Shown here: piece after piece, positions 56,121-64,000 of the stretch
Layout of the letters: every line of letters begins with the position of its first letter
Position numbering within the stretch: the first letter of the stretch is position 1
Source of the DNA: Desulfitobacterium dichloroeliminans LMG P-21439
GTDB lineage: Bacteria > Bacillota > Desulfitobacteriia > Desulfitobacteriales > Desulfitobacteriaceae
Direction of reading: 5' to 3'
Assembly: GCF_000243135.2 (NCBI RefSeq)
Contig: NC_019903.1
Coordinates: forward strand, 1,216,001-1,280,000
Length of the DNA stretch: 64,000 nucleotides
Notes under the pieces: generated by a model
The model's input: the letters and a program-made list of their open reading frames with translations, nothing else
What the model was told of the DNA's origin: nothing
The model's database searches: none
Made by a program: the position numbers and the translations under genes

Positions 56121-56780
56121 TTGGCTCGTAATTTCTTAACCATCGCTCTGCCAAAGGGTAAATTATTAATTGACTCCTTAGAGGCTCTGACTAAGATTGG
56201 CATTGATTGCGAGGATGTCAGTGAAGCCTCGCGAAAATTAGTATTTCCTTTGGAGAAGTCCCAAGCCCAGATTATTATTTGCCGTCCCACAGATATTCCG
56301 ACCTTTGTGGAATATGGCGCAGCAGATGTTGGTTTTGTCGGGAAGGATACCCTTTTAGAGGAAAACAAAGATGTTGTGGAGCTGTTAGATCTTGGTTTTG
56401 GCTATTGCCGCTTTGTGGTAGCTATGCCGGAAGAAAAGGTACCCCCTCTCCTTCCCGAGGGGACGTATGATTTAAGTGCCTTAAACCATCAGCGAGTGGC
56501 CACGAAGTTTCCCCGGGTAGCCGAAGAATTTTTCCGGCAGCAGGGGATGCAGGTGCTACCCATTAAATTACATGGTAATATTGAATTAGCGCCGCGGGTA
56601 GGACTCTCGGAGATGATTGTGGATATTGTTTCTACAGGGACCACCTTAAAGCAAAACAAGTTGGTGGAAGTGGCACCTATCCTTGAAGCGACCACAAGAC
56701 TTATCGCCAACCGAGTTGCTTACCGGATGAAATATGAGCGAATTAATGAACTGACGGAGAAGCTTCGTCAGATAGTATAA
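56121..56780 (+). CDS. hisG: ATP phosphoribosyltransferase, short form
   Basis: First step of histidine synthesis: ATP and PRPP to PR-ATP. At 219 residues it is the short form, without the C-terminal regulatory domain, and needs HisZ. ALPKGKLL at the start and [12 protein letters not shown] (PRPP binding) are present. TTG 56121 follows GAGGAGATGAGAGAGA. It begins an eight-gene operon. Confidence 0.95.
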   Translation: MARNFLTIALPKGKLLIDSLEALTKIGIDCEDVSEASRKLVFPLEKSQAQIIICRPTDIPTFVEYGAADVGFVGKDTLLEENKDVVELLDLGFGYCRFVVAMPEEKVPPLLPEGTYDLSALNHQRVATKFPRVAEEFFRQQGMQVLPIKLHGNIELAPRVGLSEMIVDIVSTGTTLKQNKLVEVAPILEATTRLIANRVAYRMKYERINELTEKLRQIV

Positions 56781-56827
56781 CCTAACTAGTGGAGCCACTG
56801 TAGCCGCTGCCATCGAAGGACTAACAA

Positions 56828-56851
56828 GCCCGTAGGGAGAGTGCTACGGGC
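56828..56851 (+). other. Hairpin in the hisG-hisD spacer
   Basis: GCCCGTAG (56828-56835) pairs with CTACGGGC (56844-56851), with no T run after it. It may be an RNA processing or stability element. Confidence 0.5.
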
Positions 56852-56884
56852 ACCAGCAAGTTTCGTTTTTTGGAGGTATAGTTT

Positions 56885-58165
56885 ATGGATATTAAAACTC
56901 TCGAGGAGCTGGATTTATCTACCCTCACCCGTAAATCTTATGGTGATGATCAATTGCTGGAGCAAAATGTGGCTGAGATAATTGCAAGAGTGCGCACAGA
57001 GGGAGATTCAGCTCTTTATGACTTAACGGAAAAATATGATGGAGTGGATCTGCATTCTCTTGGCCTGCGAGTCCGCGAAGAAGAAATTACTCAAGCTTAC
57101 TCTTTAGTTGATGAGAAATTTATCGAGGCTATTCGCCTCGCCAAGGAAAATATTGCAGCATTTCATGAAAAACAAAAACGTAATTCTTGGCTTGATCCCA
57201 AGGAAGACGGAAGTATCTTAGGGCAACTTTTGCTTCCCCTTAAACGAGTGGGCGTCTATGTTCCAGGTGGAACGGCAGCTTATCCTTCCTCAGTATTGAT
57301 GAATGCGGTGCCAGCCGTGGTCGCCGGGGTGGAGGAGATCGTTATGGTGACTCCACCTAGCAAGGATGGCACCCTCTTACCGGAGGTTTTGGTGGCCGCA
57401 GCCGAGGCCGGAGTCACCGAAATCTACAAAGTCGGCGGAGCTCAAGCCATAGCGGCTTTGGCCTTTGGTACCGGAGAAATTGCCTCAGTGGATAAAATCA
57501 CCGGGCCCGGAAATATCTTTGTCACCTTGGCCAAGAAACAAGTCTTTGGAACGGTGGATATTGATATGTTGGCCGGACCCAGTGAGATTTTGATTTTGGC
57601 TGACGATTCCGCCAGGGCGGAGGAGCTTGCCGCAGATTTGCTCTCTCAGGCTGAACATGACCCCTTAGCTTCCGCCATTTTGGTTTCCCCTGATCGACAA
57701 TTACTAGAGAAGACTGTGGCGGAGGTGGAGCGACAGCTTCAGGAGCTACCCAGGCAAGGGATTGCTAGAGCTTCCTGGGAGAACTATGGGGCAGCCATTC
57801 TTGTCAAGGACTTAGTGGAGGGAATGGACTTAGCGAACGAAGTTGCTCCGGAACACTTCGAGCTAGTAGTGCGAGAGCCGTATAACTGGCTGGGCAGAGT
57901 AAAGAATGCCGGGGCAGTATTTCTGGGACGATTCTCACCGGAACCGGTCGGCGATTACTTTGCCGGGCCAAACCATGTCTTGCCAACGGGAGGAACAGCC
58001 CGTTTTTATTCCCCCTTAAACGTGGATACCTTTATGAAAAAAGTCAGTGTGATCAGTTATTCGGAAAAGGCTTTGCAGCGAGATGGTAAACACATCGCCC
58101 ATCTGGCTCGTAAAGAAGGGCTTGAGGCACATGCCCGGGCTGTGGAGGTAAGAAAACTATGGTAG
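56885..58165 (+). CDS. hisD: Histidinol dehydrogenase
   Basis: Oxidises histidinol to histidine in two NAD-dependent steps. The 426-residue protein has VYVPGGTAAYPSSVLMN, KITGPGNIFVTLAKK, the signature DMLAGPSEILILAD and SQAEHDP with zinc ligands, and GPNHVLPTGGTARF. Complete. It overlaps hisC by 7 bases. Confidence 0.97.
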   Translation: MDIKTLEELDLSTLTRKSYGDDQLLEQNVAEIIARVRTEGDSALYDLTEKYDGVDLHSLGLRVREEEITQAYSLVDEKFIEAIRLAKENIAAFHEKQKRNSWLDPKEDGSILGQLLLPLKRVGVYVPGGTAAYPSSVLMNAVPAVVAGVEEIVMVTPPSKDGTLLPEVLVAAAEAGVTEIYKVGGAQAIAALAFGTGEIASVDKITGPGNIFVTLAKKQVFGTVDIDMLAGPSEILILADDSARAEELAADLLSQAEHDPLASAILVSPDRQLLEKTVAEVERQLQELPRQGIARASWENYGAAILVKDLVEGMDLANEVAPEHFELVVREPYNWLGRVKNAGAVFLGRFSPEPVGDYFAGPNHVLPTGGTARFYSPLNVDTFMKKVSVISYSEKALQRDGKHIAHLARKEGLEAHARAVEVRKLW

Positions 58166-59262
58166 AAAAAGTGCAACCTAGCTTAGGAAGAATGCCGGCG
58201 GTGAATTTTCTTAGACCTCAGATTCAAACGCTAAAAGCCTATGAAAGCAAAGCTATTCCTGGCTGCGTTCGCTTGGATGCCAATGAAAATCCACTGACTT
58301 GGCCTAAGGGCATGAGAGAGGAATTGTTTGCTTCATCTTTTGCTCTCAACCGCTACCCTGATGGGGAAGCCCAAGGGCTCAGGCTGGCTCTTTCTCAGTA
58401 TACTGGGGTTCCTGTCGAGGGGATTTTGGCGGGGAATGGTTCGGACGAGCTCATTCAATTAGTTATGACAACCTTCGGGGGGGAGAAGGGAGCTGTAATT
58501 TACCATCCTCCGACCTTTAGTATGTATGGAGCAGCTGCTCAAGTGACGGGGACGGATACCATCGAAGTTCCCCTTCTCCTTGCTGAGGACGGCAGGGATT
58601 TTTGCCTAGATGTGGATGGAATTCTTGAAGCAGCAGGCCAGCCTAGGGTTCATATGATTATTCTCTGTAATCCCAATAACCCAACGGGGACCCTTTTTCC
58701 CCGAGAAGATATTTTAAGGATTGTCAAGGAATCACAGAAGATTGTCATTGTGGATGAAGCTTATGGAGAGTTCGCCGGGGAAAGCGTTGTGGATCAGATT
58801 CCTAACCACCCCAATCTTTTGGTAATGAAAACCTATTCTAAGCTATTTGCTATGGCGGCCCTCCGCTTGGGTTATCTTCTCGGGCAAGGGTCAACGATTC
58901 AGCTGCTCAATCGAGCCCGTCAGCCCTTTAATGTGAACAGCTTTACCCAAAAAGCAGGGGTTGTCGCTTTAAACTATGTGGAGGATTATCGGGCACAAGG
59001 ACGTTTATTGATCGATGAGCTGGACAAGATTGTCGAGGCACTAAAATTGCTACCCCAAGTCACAGTCTTTGCAACTCGCGCCAACTTTGTCCTTTTCCGA
59101 CCGGAGAATCCGGAACAAGTCTATGAACAGTTGATTGAGCGAGGATTCCTCATCCGTAATATGGGAAATCTCCCGGTAGTTGGTAAGGCGCTGCGCTTGA
59201 GCACGGGACTACCCGAGGAAAACACGAGATTAATCAGTGCGCTAGAGGAGATTCTTGGATAA
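58159..59262 (+). CDS. hisC: Histidinol-phosphate aminotransferase
   Basis: A PLP enzyme making histidinol phosphate from imidazole acetol phosphate. The 367-residue protein has RLDANENPL, NGSDELIQ, CNPNNPTGT, VDEAYGEF, and the PLP lysine in KTYSKLFAMAALRLGY. It is coupled by overlap to hisD. Confidence 0.96.
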   Translation: MVEKVQPSLGRMPAVNFLRPQIQTLKAYESKAIPGCVRLDANENPLTWPKGMREELFASSFALNRYPDGEAQGLRLALSQYTGVPVEGILAGNGSDELIQLVMTTFGGEKGAVIYHPPTFSMYGAAAQVTGTDTIEVPLLLAEDGRDFCLDVDGILEAAGQPRVHMIILCNPNNPTGTLFPREDILRIVKESQKIVIVDEAYGEFAGESVVDQIPNHPNLLVMKTYSKLFAMAALRLGYLLGQGSTIQLLNRARQPFNVNSFTQKAGVVALNYVEDYRAQGRLLIDELDKIVEALKLLPQVTVFATRANFVLFRPENPEQVYEQLIERGFLIRNMGNLPVVGKALRLSTGLPEENTRLISALEEILG

Positions 59263-59277
59263 AGTGAGGTATATTTT

Positions 59278-59862
59278 ATGCGTGAAGCATTAATCGAGCG
59301 GAACACCAAAGAAACGAACATAAGAATAAAACTCAAGCTGGAGGGTGGAGGAGAAGCTCGGATCAATACAGGAATCGGCTTCTTTGATCATATGCTGGAA
59401 GCCATGGCTAGGTTTGGATATCTGGATCTTGAAGTTGAGGCACAAGGGGATTTGCTGGTAGATGCTCATCATACCATTGAAGATTGCGGAATCGTGCTTG
59501 GGCAAGCGCTACGGGAAGCCTTGGGAGACCGCCGTGGAATTGAGCGGGTCGCTGATACCCTTCTACCGATGGATGAGGCTTTAGTTCAGGTAGCCCTGGA
59601 TCTTTCTAATCGCCCCTACCTTGTCTGGGAAGCGGATAGCTCTGAGGGAATGGTCGGGGGATTTCCAGTGGAGATGGCCGAGGAATTCTTTAGGGCAGTA
59701 GCTGTTCAGGCCGGCCTAACCTTACATATGCGCCAGATTTCTGGTAAGAACCGTCACCATATCTTAGAGGCATTATTTAAGGGATTTGGACGAGCACTTG
59801 GTTTGGCTGTTCGGGAGAATCAGCGGTTCCAGGGAGTATTATCCACCAAGGGAGTTCTATAA
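59278..59862 (+). CDS. hisB: Imidazoleglycerol-phosphate dehydratase
   Basis: Dehydrates IGP to imidazole acetol phosphate. The 194-residue monofunctional form (no phosphatase domain) has GIGFFDHMLEAMARFG, the metal motif DAHHTIEDCGIVLGQAL and GKNRHHILEALFKGFGRAL. Histidinol phosphatase must be encoded elsewhere. Usual length. Confidence 0.97.
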   Translation: MREALIERNTKETNIRIKLKLEGGGEARINTGIGFFDHMLEAMARFGYLDLEVEAQGDLLVDAHHTIEDCGIVLGQALREALGDRRGIERVADTLLPMDEALVQVALDLSNRPYLVWEADSSEGMVGGFPVEMAEEFFRAVAVQAGLTLHMRQISGKNRHHILEALFKGFGRALGLAVRENQRFQGVLSTKGVL

Positions 59863-59874
59863 GGGGGATTTTTC

Positions 59875-60504
59875 TTGATAGGTATCATTGATTATGACCG
59901 CGGTAATTTGCGGAGTGTTGAAAAAGCCCTCTTGAAGTTAGGTTATTCGGCGAGAATTCTCGAGTCACCGAGTGAATTGACTGAGATGAAAGGCATTATT
60001 CTGCCGGGAGTAGGAGCTTTTGCTGATGCCATGACAGCTCTCAAGGAAAAAGGTTGGGTGCAGCCTTTGCTTCGTTATGCCCAATCAGGCAAGCCTTTCC
60101 TTGGTATCTGTCTCGGTATGCAGGTGCTGTTTGAAGTGGGCGAAGAGCACGGTGAACATCAAGGATTAGGGCTTTTGCCCGGTAGAGTAGTGAAGTTCCC
60201 CGTTGGACGCAAAATACCTCATATGGGATGGAATACCCTCCACCAGGAAAAACCTTGCTTTCTTCTTGAGGGAATTCCTGAGGAAGCCTTTTTTTACTTT
60301 GTGCATTCTTACTATGCATTAACTGCTGATCAAGATTGCATAGTGGGAACAAGTGATTATGGGGTGAGATTTCCCGCTCTCGTGGGGCGAGATAATATCT
60401 GGGGGGCCCAATTTCATCCGGAGAAATCCAGCCCTTGGGGGCTTAAATTATTAGAGAACTTTGGAAGGTGGGTGTATGAGGATGCGGATCTTTCCGGCGA
60501 TTGA
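59875..60504 (+). CDS. hisH: Imidazole glycerol phosphate synthase, glutaminase subunit
   Basis: Supplies ammonia to HisF. The 209-residue class I amidotransferase has DYDRGNLRSV, the oxyanion LPGVGAF, nucleophile Cys in FLGICLGMQ and the His/Glu of QFHPEKSS. TTG 59875 follows AAGGGGGA. It overlaps hisA by 29 bases. Confidence 0.96.
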   Translation: MIGIIDYDRGNLRSVEKALLKLGYSARILESPSELTEMKGIILPGVGAFADAMTALKEKGWVQPLLRYAQSGKPFLGICLGMQVLFEVGEEHGEHQGLGLLPGRVVKFPVGRKIPHMGWNTLHQEKPCFLLEGIPEEAFFYFVHSYYALTADQDCIVGTSDYGVRFPALVGRDNIWGAQFHPEKSSPWGLKLLENFGRWVYEDADLSGD

Positions 60505-61273
60505 TCTCAAGGGAGGAAAAGCCGTACGTCTTCTGCAGGGCCGTATGGAGGATGCGACGGTCTACTCTGAGAACCCAGTAGAAGTGGCTCGTGATTTTAA
60601 AGCTCAAGGGGCAGATTCTTTACACGTGGTGGATTTAGATGGGGCTTTTGCCGGGCAACCTGTCAATGATCTCATCATCCGACAACTTATTCAGTCCTCG
60701 GGGCTTAAGGTTCAAGTGGGGGGCGGGATTCGCTCCCTGGAGAGAATAGAGGAGCTTCTAAATTTGGGGGTCGAGCGGGTGATTCTTGGTACGGTAGCCG
60801 TGCGTAATCCGGAGTTGGTACAACAGGCTGTAGCTCGTTTTGGTGAGGCTATTGTGGTCGGTATTGATGCCAAGGATGGGCAAGTGGCTGTCCAAGGCTG
60901 GGCGGAAAAGACAGAGCTAGAAGCCTTAGAGTTGGCTTTGAAAATGAAAGAAGTTGGTGTTAAGCACCTAGTGTTTACGGATATTTCCCGGGATGGGATG
61001 CTTCAAGGTCCCAACATCCAAAGCACCGTGGAATTAGCCCGAGTAAGCGGTTTGCAGGTCGTTGCTTCGGGTGGAGTATCCCACCTCGAAGATATCATTC
61101 TTCTGCAAAAAGAGGCTAATCAGGGCGTGCCCATCGCAGGAGCTATTATCGGCAAGGCCCTCTATACCGGCGCAATTGCTTTGTCAGCTGCCTTGGCAGT
61201 TACAGCTTCCAGTGGTAACTTATTCGGCGTTAACTTAAATCTAGAAAATGATAGGGAGGGAGATGGATGCTAG
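60476..61273 (+). CDS. hisA: ProFAR isomerase
   Basis: A (beta/alpha)8 barrel enzyme that isomerises ProFAR to PRFAR. The 265-residue protein has [33 protein letters not shown] with a phosphate loop, and a second loop [16 protein letters not shown] 60476 inside hisH is used; ATG 60482 is close. The C-terminal tail is about 20 residues longer than usual. Confidence 0.95.
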   Translation: MRMRIFPAIDLKGGKAVRLLQGRMEDATVYSENPVEVARDFKAQGADSLHVVDLDGAFAGQPVNDLIIRQLIQSSGLKVQVGGGIRSLERIEELLNLGVERVILGTVAVRNPELVQQAVARFGEAIVVGIDAKDGQVAVQGWAEKTELEALELALKMKEVGVKHLVFTDISRDGMLQGPNIQSTVELARVSGLQVVASGGVSHLEDIILLQKEANQGVPIAGAIIGKALYTGAIALSAALAVTASSGNLFGVNLNLENDREGDGC

Positions 61274-62028
61274 CGAAGCGTATCATCCCCTGTCTGGATG
61301 TTCATGAAGGAAGAGTGGTTAAAGGGACGAACTTTGTGAACCTTCGTGATGCCGGTGATCCGGTCGAGTTGGCGGCTCTTTATGATCAAGAAGGAGCTGA
61401 TGAGCTGGTTTTTCTTGATATTACCGCTTCGTCGGAAGGTCGCGAAACCATGGTGGATGTGGTCCGTCGAACCGCGGAAAAGGTTTTTATCCCCTTTACC
61501 ATTGGGGGAGGATTGCGCACCATTGAAGATATTCGCAAAATGTTGCGTGCCGGTGCCGATAAAGTCTCGCTGAACACCTCGGCAGTTCAGAACCCCAGTT
61601 TGATTGAGGAAGGTGCCCATGCTTTTGGTAGTCAGTGTATCGTCGTGGCTATCGATGCTCGTCAGACAAGTCCGGGTGCTTGGGAGGTCTATATCCATGG
61701 AGGACGTACCCCAACCGGCAAGGATGTTCTGCAGTGGGTTGAAGAAGTAGAGCATTTAGGTGCGGGAGAGATTTTGCTGACCTCCATGGATCGGGACGGA
61801 ACCAAAAACGGTTATGACCTTGAGTTGACTCGAGCAGTAAGCCGAGCGGTCTCCCTGCCTGTGATTGCCAGTGGGGGGGTAGGAACCCTAGAGCATTTAG
61901 CAGAGGGACTAACAACAGGGGAGGCCGATGCGGTCCTCGCCGCATCTATATTTCATTATCGGGAATACAGTATCGCAGAAGCCAAGGCCTATCTTAAAGC
62001 GCGGGAAATCCCTGTGAGAAATTCTTGA
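61267..62028 (+). CDS. hisF: Imidazole glycerol phosphate synthase, cyclase subunit
   Basis: Makes IGP and AICAR from PRFAR and ammonia from HisH. The 253-residue barrel has [18 protein letters not shown] (catalytic Asp), [19 protein letters not shown] and [13 protein letters not shown]. It overlaps hisA by 7 bases. The AICAR it releases feeds the purine pathway encoded 15 kb away. Confidence 0.97.
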   Translation: MLAKRIIPCLDVHEGRVVKGTNFVNLRDAGDPVELAALYDQEGADELVFLDITASSEGRETMVDVVRRTAEKVFIPFTIGGGLRTIEDIRKMLRAGADKVSLNTSAVQNPSLIEEGAHAFGSQCIVVAIDARQTSPGAWEVYIHGGRTPTGKDVLQWVEEVEHLGAGEILLTSMDRDGTKNGYDLELTRAVSRAVSLPVIASGGVGTLEHLAEGLTTGEADAVLAASIFHYREYSIAEAKAYLKAREIPVRNS

Positions 62029-62110
62029 AGAGAAATTAGTCAAGGGGACTTAGGCAGAAAATGATTACTAACAGAACATAATTAATAATGCGTTAAGAGG
62101 TGGAATTCCT

Positions 62111-62791
62111 ATGACAACTGAGAATCCGGAGGAATCAACGGTAGTGATTCCGGAAGGAATCCGATGGAATGAGGATGGTTTAATACCTGCGATCGTGCAG
62201 GATGTAAATACCCAGAAGGTTTTGATGTTGGCCTATATGAACGAGGAAGCTCTGCGCTTGACCTTGAAGGAAAACAGGGCCTGGTATTATAGTCGGAGCC
62301 GCCAATCCCTTTGGTTGAAAGGGGAGACCTCAGGTAATATCCAGCAGGTTATGGAGCTCCGCTTTGACTGTGATCAAGATGCCATTTTATTGACAGTGCA
62401 GCAAAAAGGGGTAGCTTGTCATGAAGATTATTATTCTTGCTTCCATTATGCAGCCCAAGGGCGGGAGTTTGTACCGCTTGGTGAGCCTAAGGTCATTCCA
62501 CCCCTCCCTTTAGGTAGAACTCTTGAGCTCCTGGCGGAAGTGATTCATTCTCGCAATTTGGAGCGCCCCGAAGGGGCCTATACCACATATTTGTTTGAAA
62601 AGGGCATTGATAAGATTTTGAAAAAGGTAGGTGAGGAAAGCGCGGAGACAATCATTGCGGCCAAGAATTCCTCAGTGGAGGAGATTCGCTATGAAGTATC
62701 CGACCTTTTTTATCATCTCTTAGTCTTGCTTGAAGAGCGCGGAGTAACGCTCCAGGAAATTTCACAAGAATTGCTTGCCCGAAAAAAATAA
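62111..62791 (+). CDS. hisI: Bifunctional PR-AMP cyclohydrolase / PR-ATP pyrophosphatase
   Basis: Steps two and three of histidine synthesis. Fusion of HisI (about 1-125; [30 protein letters not shown], metal cysteines in FDCDQDA and [13 protein letters not shown]) with HisE (about 130-226; [28 protein letters not shown]). 226 residues, also called hisIE. Last gene of the operon. Confidence 0.96.
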   Translation: MTTENPEESTVVIPEGIRWNEDGLIPAIVQDVNTQKVLMLAYMNEEALRLTLKENRAWYYSRSRQSLWLKGETSGNIQQVMELRFDCDQDAILLTVQQKGVACHEDYYSCFHYAAQGREFVPLGEPKVIPPLPLGRTLELLAEVIHSRNLERPEGAYTTYLFEKGIDKILKKVGEESAETIIAAKNSSVEEIRYEVSDLFYHLLVLLEERGVTLQEISQELLARKK

Positions 62792-62806
62792 AGTGTAGAT
62801 AATGAA

Positions 62807-62846
62807 CCTAGCGAGAGAGTATAGAAACTCTCCCGCTAGGATTTTT
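62807..62846 (+). terminator. Terminator of the his operon
   Basis: CCTAGCGAGAGAGT (62807-62820) pairs with ACTCTCCCGCTAGG (62827-62840), one mismatch, then a T run. Confidence 0.9.
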
Positions 62847-63000
62847 TCATACCATAGGAACACAATCTTAGGTAAGCTATTTGATTCTCAAGATGGGTAT
62901 GGTATTATTTGTAGAGAAAATAAGGATTTTGTTGGCTCTATACTAGTCGCTTTAAAAGGTGTCATCAGGTATGGCATTGCAGAAGATAAAGGAGATGGAT

Positions 63001-64000
63001 TTGTTGATTATCATCAAGGAGCAGGCAAAAAAATGGGTGGCATCAATCGCCATCGTCTTATTGTCCGTAGGATTACTGGCAGGATGTAATGGGAAAGCTG
63101 TACAGAAAGAAGCTCCCGAAGCATTTGAAGCCACTGACTTTGCTATGGGAACGATTATCAGCCAAAGAGTATTTGGGGCTGATGGGCAGGCTGCCATCGA
63201 TGAGACGACGGAAAAAATGAATAGTCTCGAAGCGTTATTAACCTTCAATGCTCCGGGTGGCGATGTAAATAAGCTTAATGAAAACGCCGGTAAGCAAAGG
63301 GTGAGTCTGGATGCAGAGACGTTAAGGATTATTAATAAGTCCCAGGAAGTTTCCGAGCTCAGCGGAGGGGCTTTTGATGCGACCATCGGTCCCATCGTAA
63401 AAAGCTGGGGAATCGGCTCTGCAGGAGAGAGGATACCGTCCGAAGCGGAATTACACAAGTTACTTCCTTTAGTGAATTATCAAGATTTAATTATTGAAGG
63501 GAATACAGGCTATTTAAAAAACGAGGGCCAAGCAGTGGATTTAGGTGGCATTGCTAAAGGATATGCAGGAGATGTAGCTGTTGAAATCTACAAGAAGCAT
63601 GGTATCGAATCGGCCTTTATTAATTTAGGGGGAAATGTAGTCACCATGGGAAGTAAGCCGGATGGTTCTCCCTGGCGGGTGGGGGTTCGAAATCCACGAC
63701 CTAGCAACGCCGAGAGCGGAGAACTTGTAGGTATGGTGGAGGTAATCGATAAGGCGGTGGTGACAGCCGGAGATGACCAACGCTTTTTTGAAGAAGGCGG
63801 AATTCGTTATCACCATATCCTCAATCCCCACACAGGCTATCCGGCCCAATCCGATCTCATGAGTATCACCTTAATAACGGATTCTTCTTTGGAAGCGGAT
63901 GCTCTGGATACTGCGGCTTTTATCTTAGGCTTAGAAAAGGGAAGAGCGATGCTTGAGCAATATGGTGGGGTGGAAGCGATTTTTATCACTCAAGATAAGA
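63001..64000 (+). CDS. apbE: ApbE-family FAD:protein FMN transferase lipoprotein (3' partial)
   Basis: 333 codons are visible and the frame is open at the window end. It begins with a signal peptide and lipobox (LLSVGLLAGC), then ATDFAMGTIISQRVFG, LEALLTFNAPGGDVNKLN, the signature SGGAFDATIGPIV, DLGGIAKGYAGD, INLGGNVVTMG and HHILNPHTGYPA, all typical of ApbE. These lipoproteins attach FMN to Thr or Ser of exported partner proteins such as RnfG and NqrC-like subunits. AAGGAG is 6 bases before TTG 63001, so that start is preferred; ATG 62995 and 62971 are in frame. Partner not in view. Confidence 0.9.
   Translation, partial: MLIIIKEQAKKWVASIAIVLLSVGLLAGCNGKAVQKEAPEAFEATDFAMGTIISQRVFGADGQAAIDETTEKMNSLEALLTFNAPGGDVNKLNENAGKQRVSLDAETLRIINKSQEVSELSGGAFDATIGPIVKSWGIGSAGERIPSEAELHKLLPLVNYQDLIIEGNTGYLKNEGQAVDLGGIAKGYAGDVAVEIYKKHGIESAFINLGGNVVTMGSKPDGSPWRVGVRNPRPSNAESGELVGMVEVIDKAVVTAGDDQRFFEEGGIRYHHILNPHTGYPAQSDLMSITLITDSSLEADALDTAAFILGLEKGRAMLEQYGGVEAIFITQDK

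Noticed and set aside
62802-63089. 95-codon ORF after hisI
   Set aside because: It spans the his terminator and overlaps the start of apbE in another frame.
62952-63458. 168-codon minus-strand ORF near the right edge
   Set aside because: Antisense to apbE, which has clear family motifs and a lipobox.

Overview
The window is low-to-moderate GC chromosomal DNA of a Gram-positive anaerobe, most likely Desulfitobacterium, Desulfosporosinus or a close relative in the Clostridia. The indications are strong AGGAGG-type ribosome binding sites with frequent GTG/TTG starts, a selenocysteine formate dehydrogenase beside molybdenum-cofactor genes, S-box, purine and Moco riboswitches, HrcA/CIRCE control of groESL, a CotJC-like spore protein, CWB2 cell-wall repeats, single-chain PurL, and a short HisG with HisZ. 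The genus is an inference; no 16S rRNA gene is present.

Layout. 1-3.5 kb: 3' part of a NuoF/HndC-like subunit and a formate dehydrogenase catalytic subunit read through an in-frame TGA as selenocysteine. 3.7-7.1 kb: mobA, then a Moco riboswitch ahead of moaA-moaC-MOSC-mogA, which together make the cofactor that the dehydrogenase needs. 7.2-14.7 kb: NYN-domain protein, groES-groEL behind a CIRCE operator, a DUF3231 protein, a membrane-anchored protein, hpt and guaA.

14.665-29.08 kb: a 14.4-kb integrative and mobilizable element inserted in the last codons of guaA. The attachment repeats are visible at both ends, and the guaA terminator has been displaced to the far side. It carries a repressor/operator switch, a DUF2971 protein, an excisionase-like protein, a tyrosine integrase, a MobC-like protein, a RepA-like ATPase, a putative oriT with a MobV relaxase, and a type I restriction-modification cargo (HTH regulator, hsdR, hsdS, hsdM). 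Between hsdS and hsdM lies a compact ABC ATPase with a HEPN/PrrC-like C-terminus. This candidate tRNA-cutting guard of the restriction system is the most interesting item in the window. No conjugation pore genes are present, so transfer would need a helper.

29.1-34.9 kb: accessory genes. These are hicAB with a large palindromic operator, a DUF1801 remnant, a secreted CWB2 protein with a metalloprotease motif, a glycosyltransferase, a YVTN beta-propeller protein and a 39-codon gene.

34.9-48.1 kb: the purine operon purL-E-B-C-F-M-N-H-D, behind a promoter, an inverted repeat and a guanine-type riboswitch with terminator. It makes IMP from PRPP. hpt and guaA, on the other side of the island, handle salvage and GMP formation. 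48.2-50.9 kb: CotJC-like protein, NiaP-like transporter and an unknown protein.

51-54.1 kb: metN-metI-metQ methionine importer on the minus strand under a SAM-I riboswitch. 54.3-62.8 kb: a TrpR-like regulator with a perfect operator, hisZ, and hisG-D-C-B-H-A-F-IE. A second copy of the operator lies ahead of hisG. The window ends inside an apbE-type lipoprotein gene.
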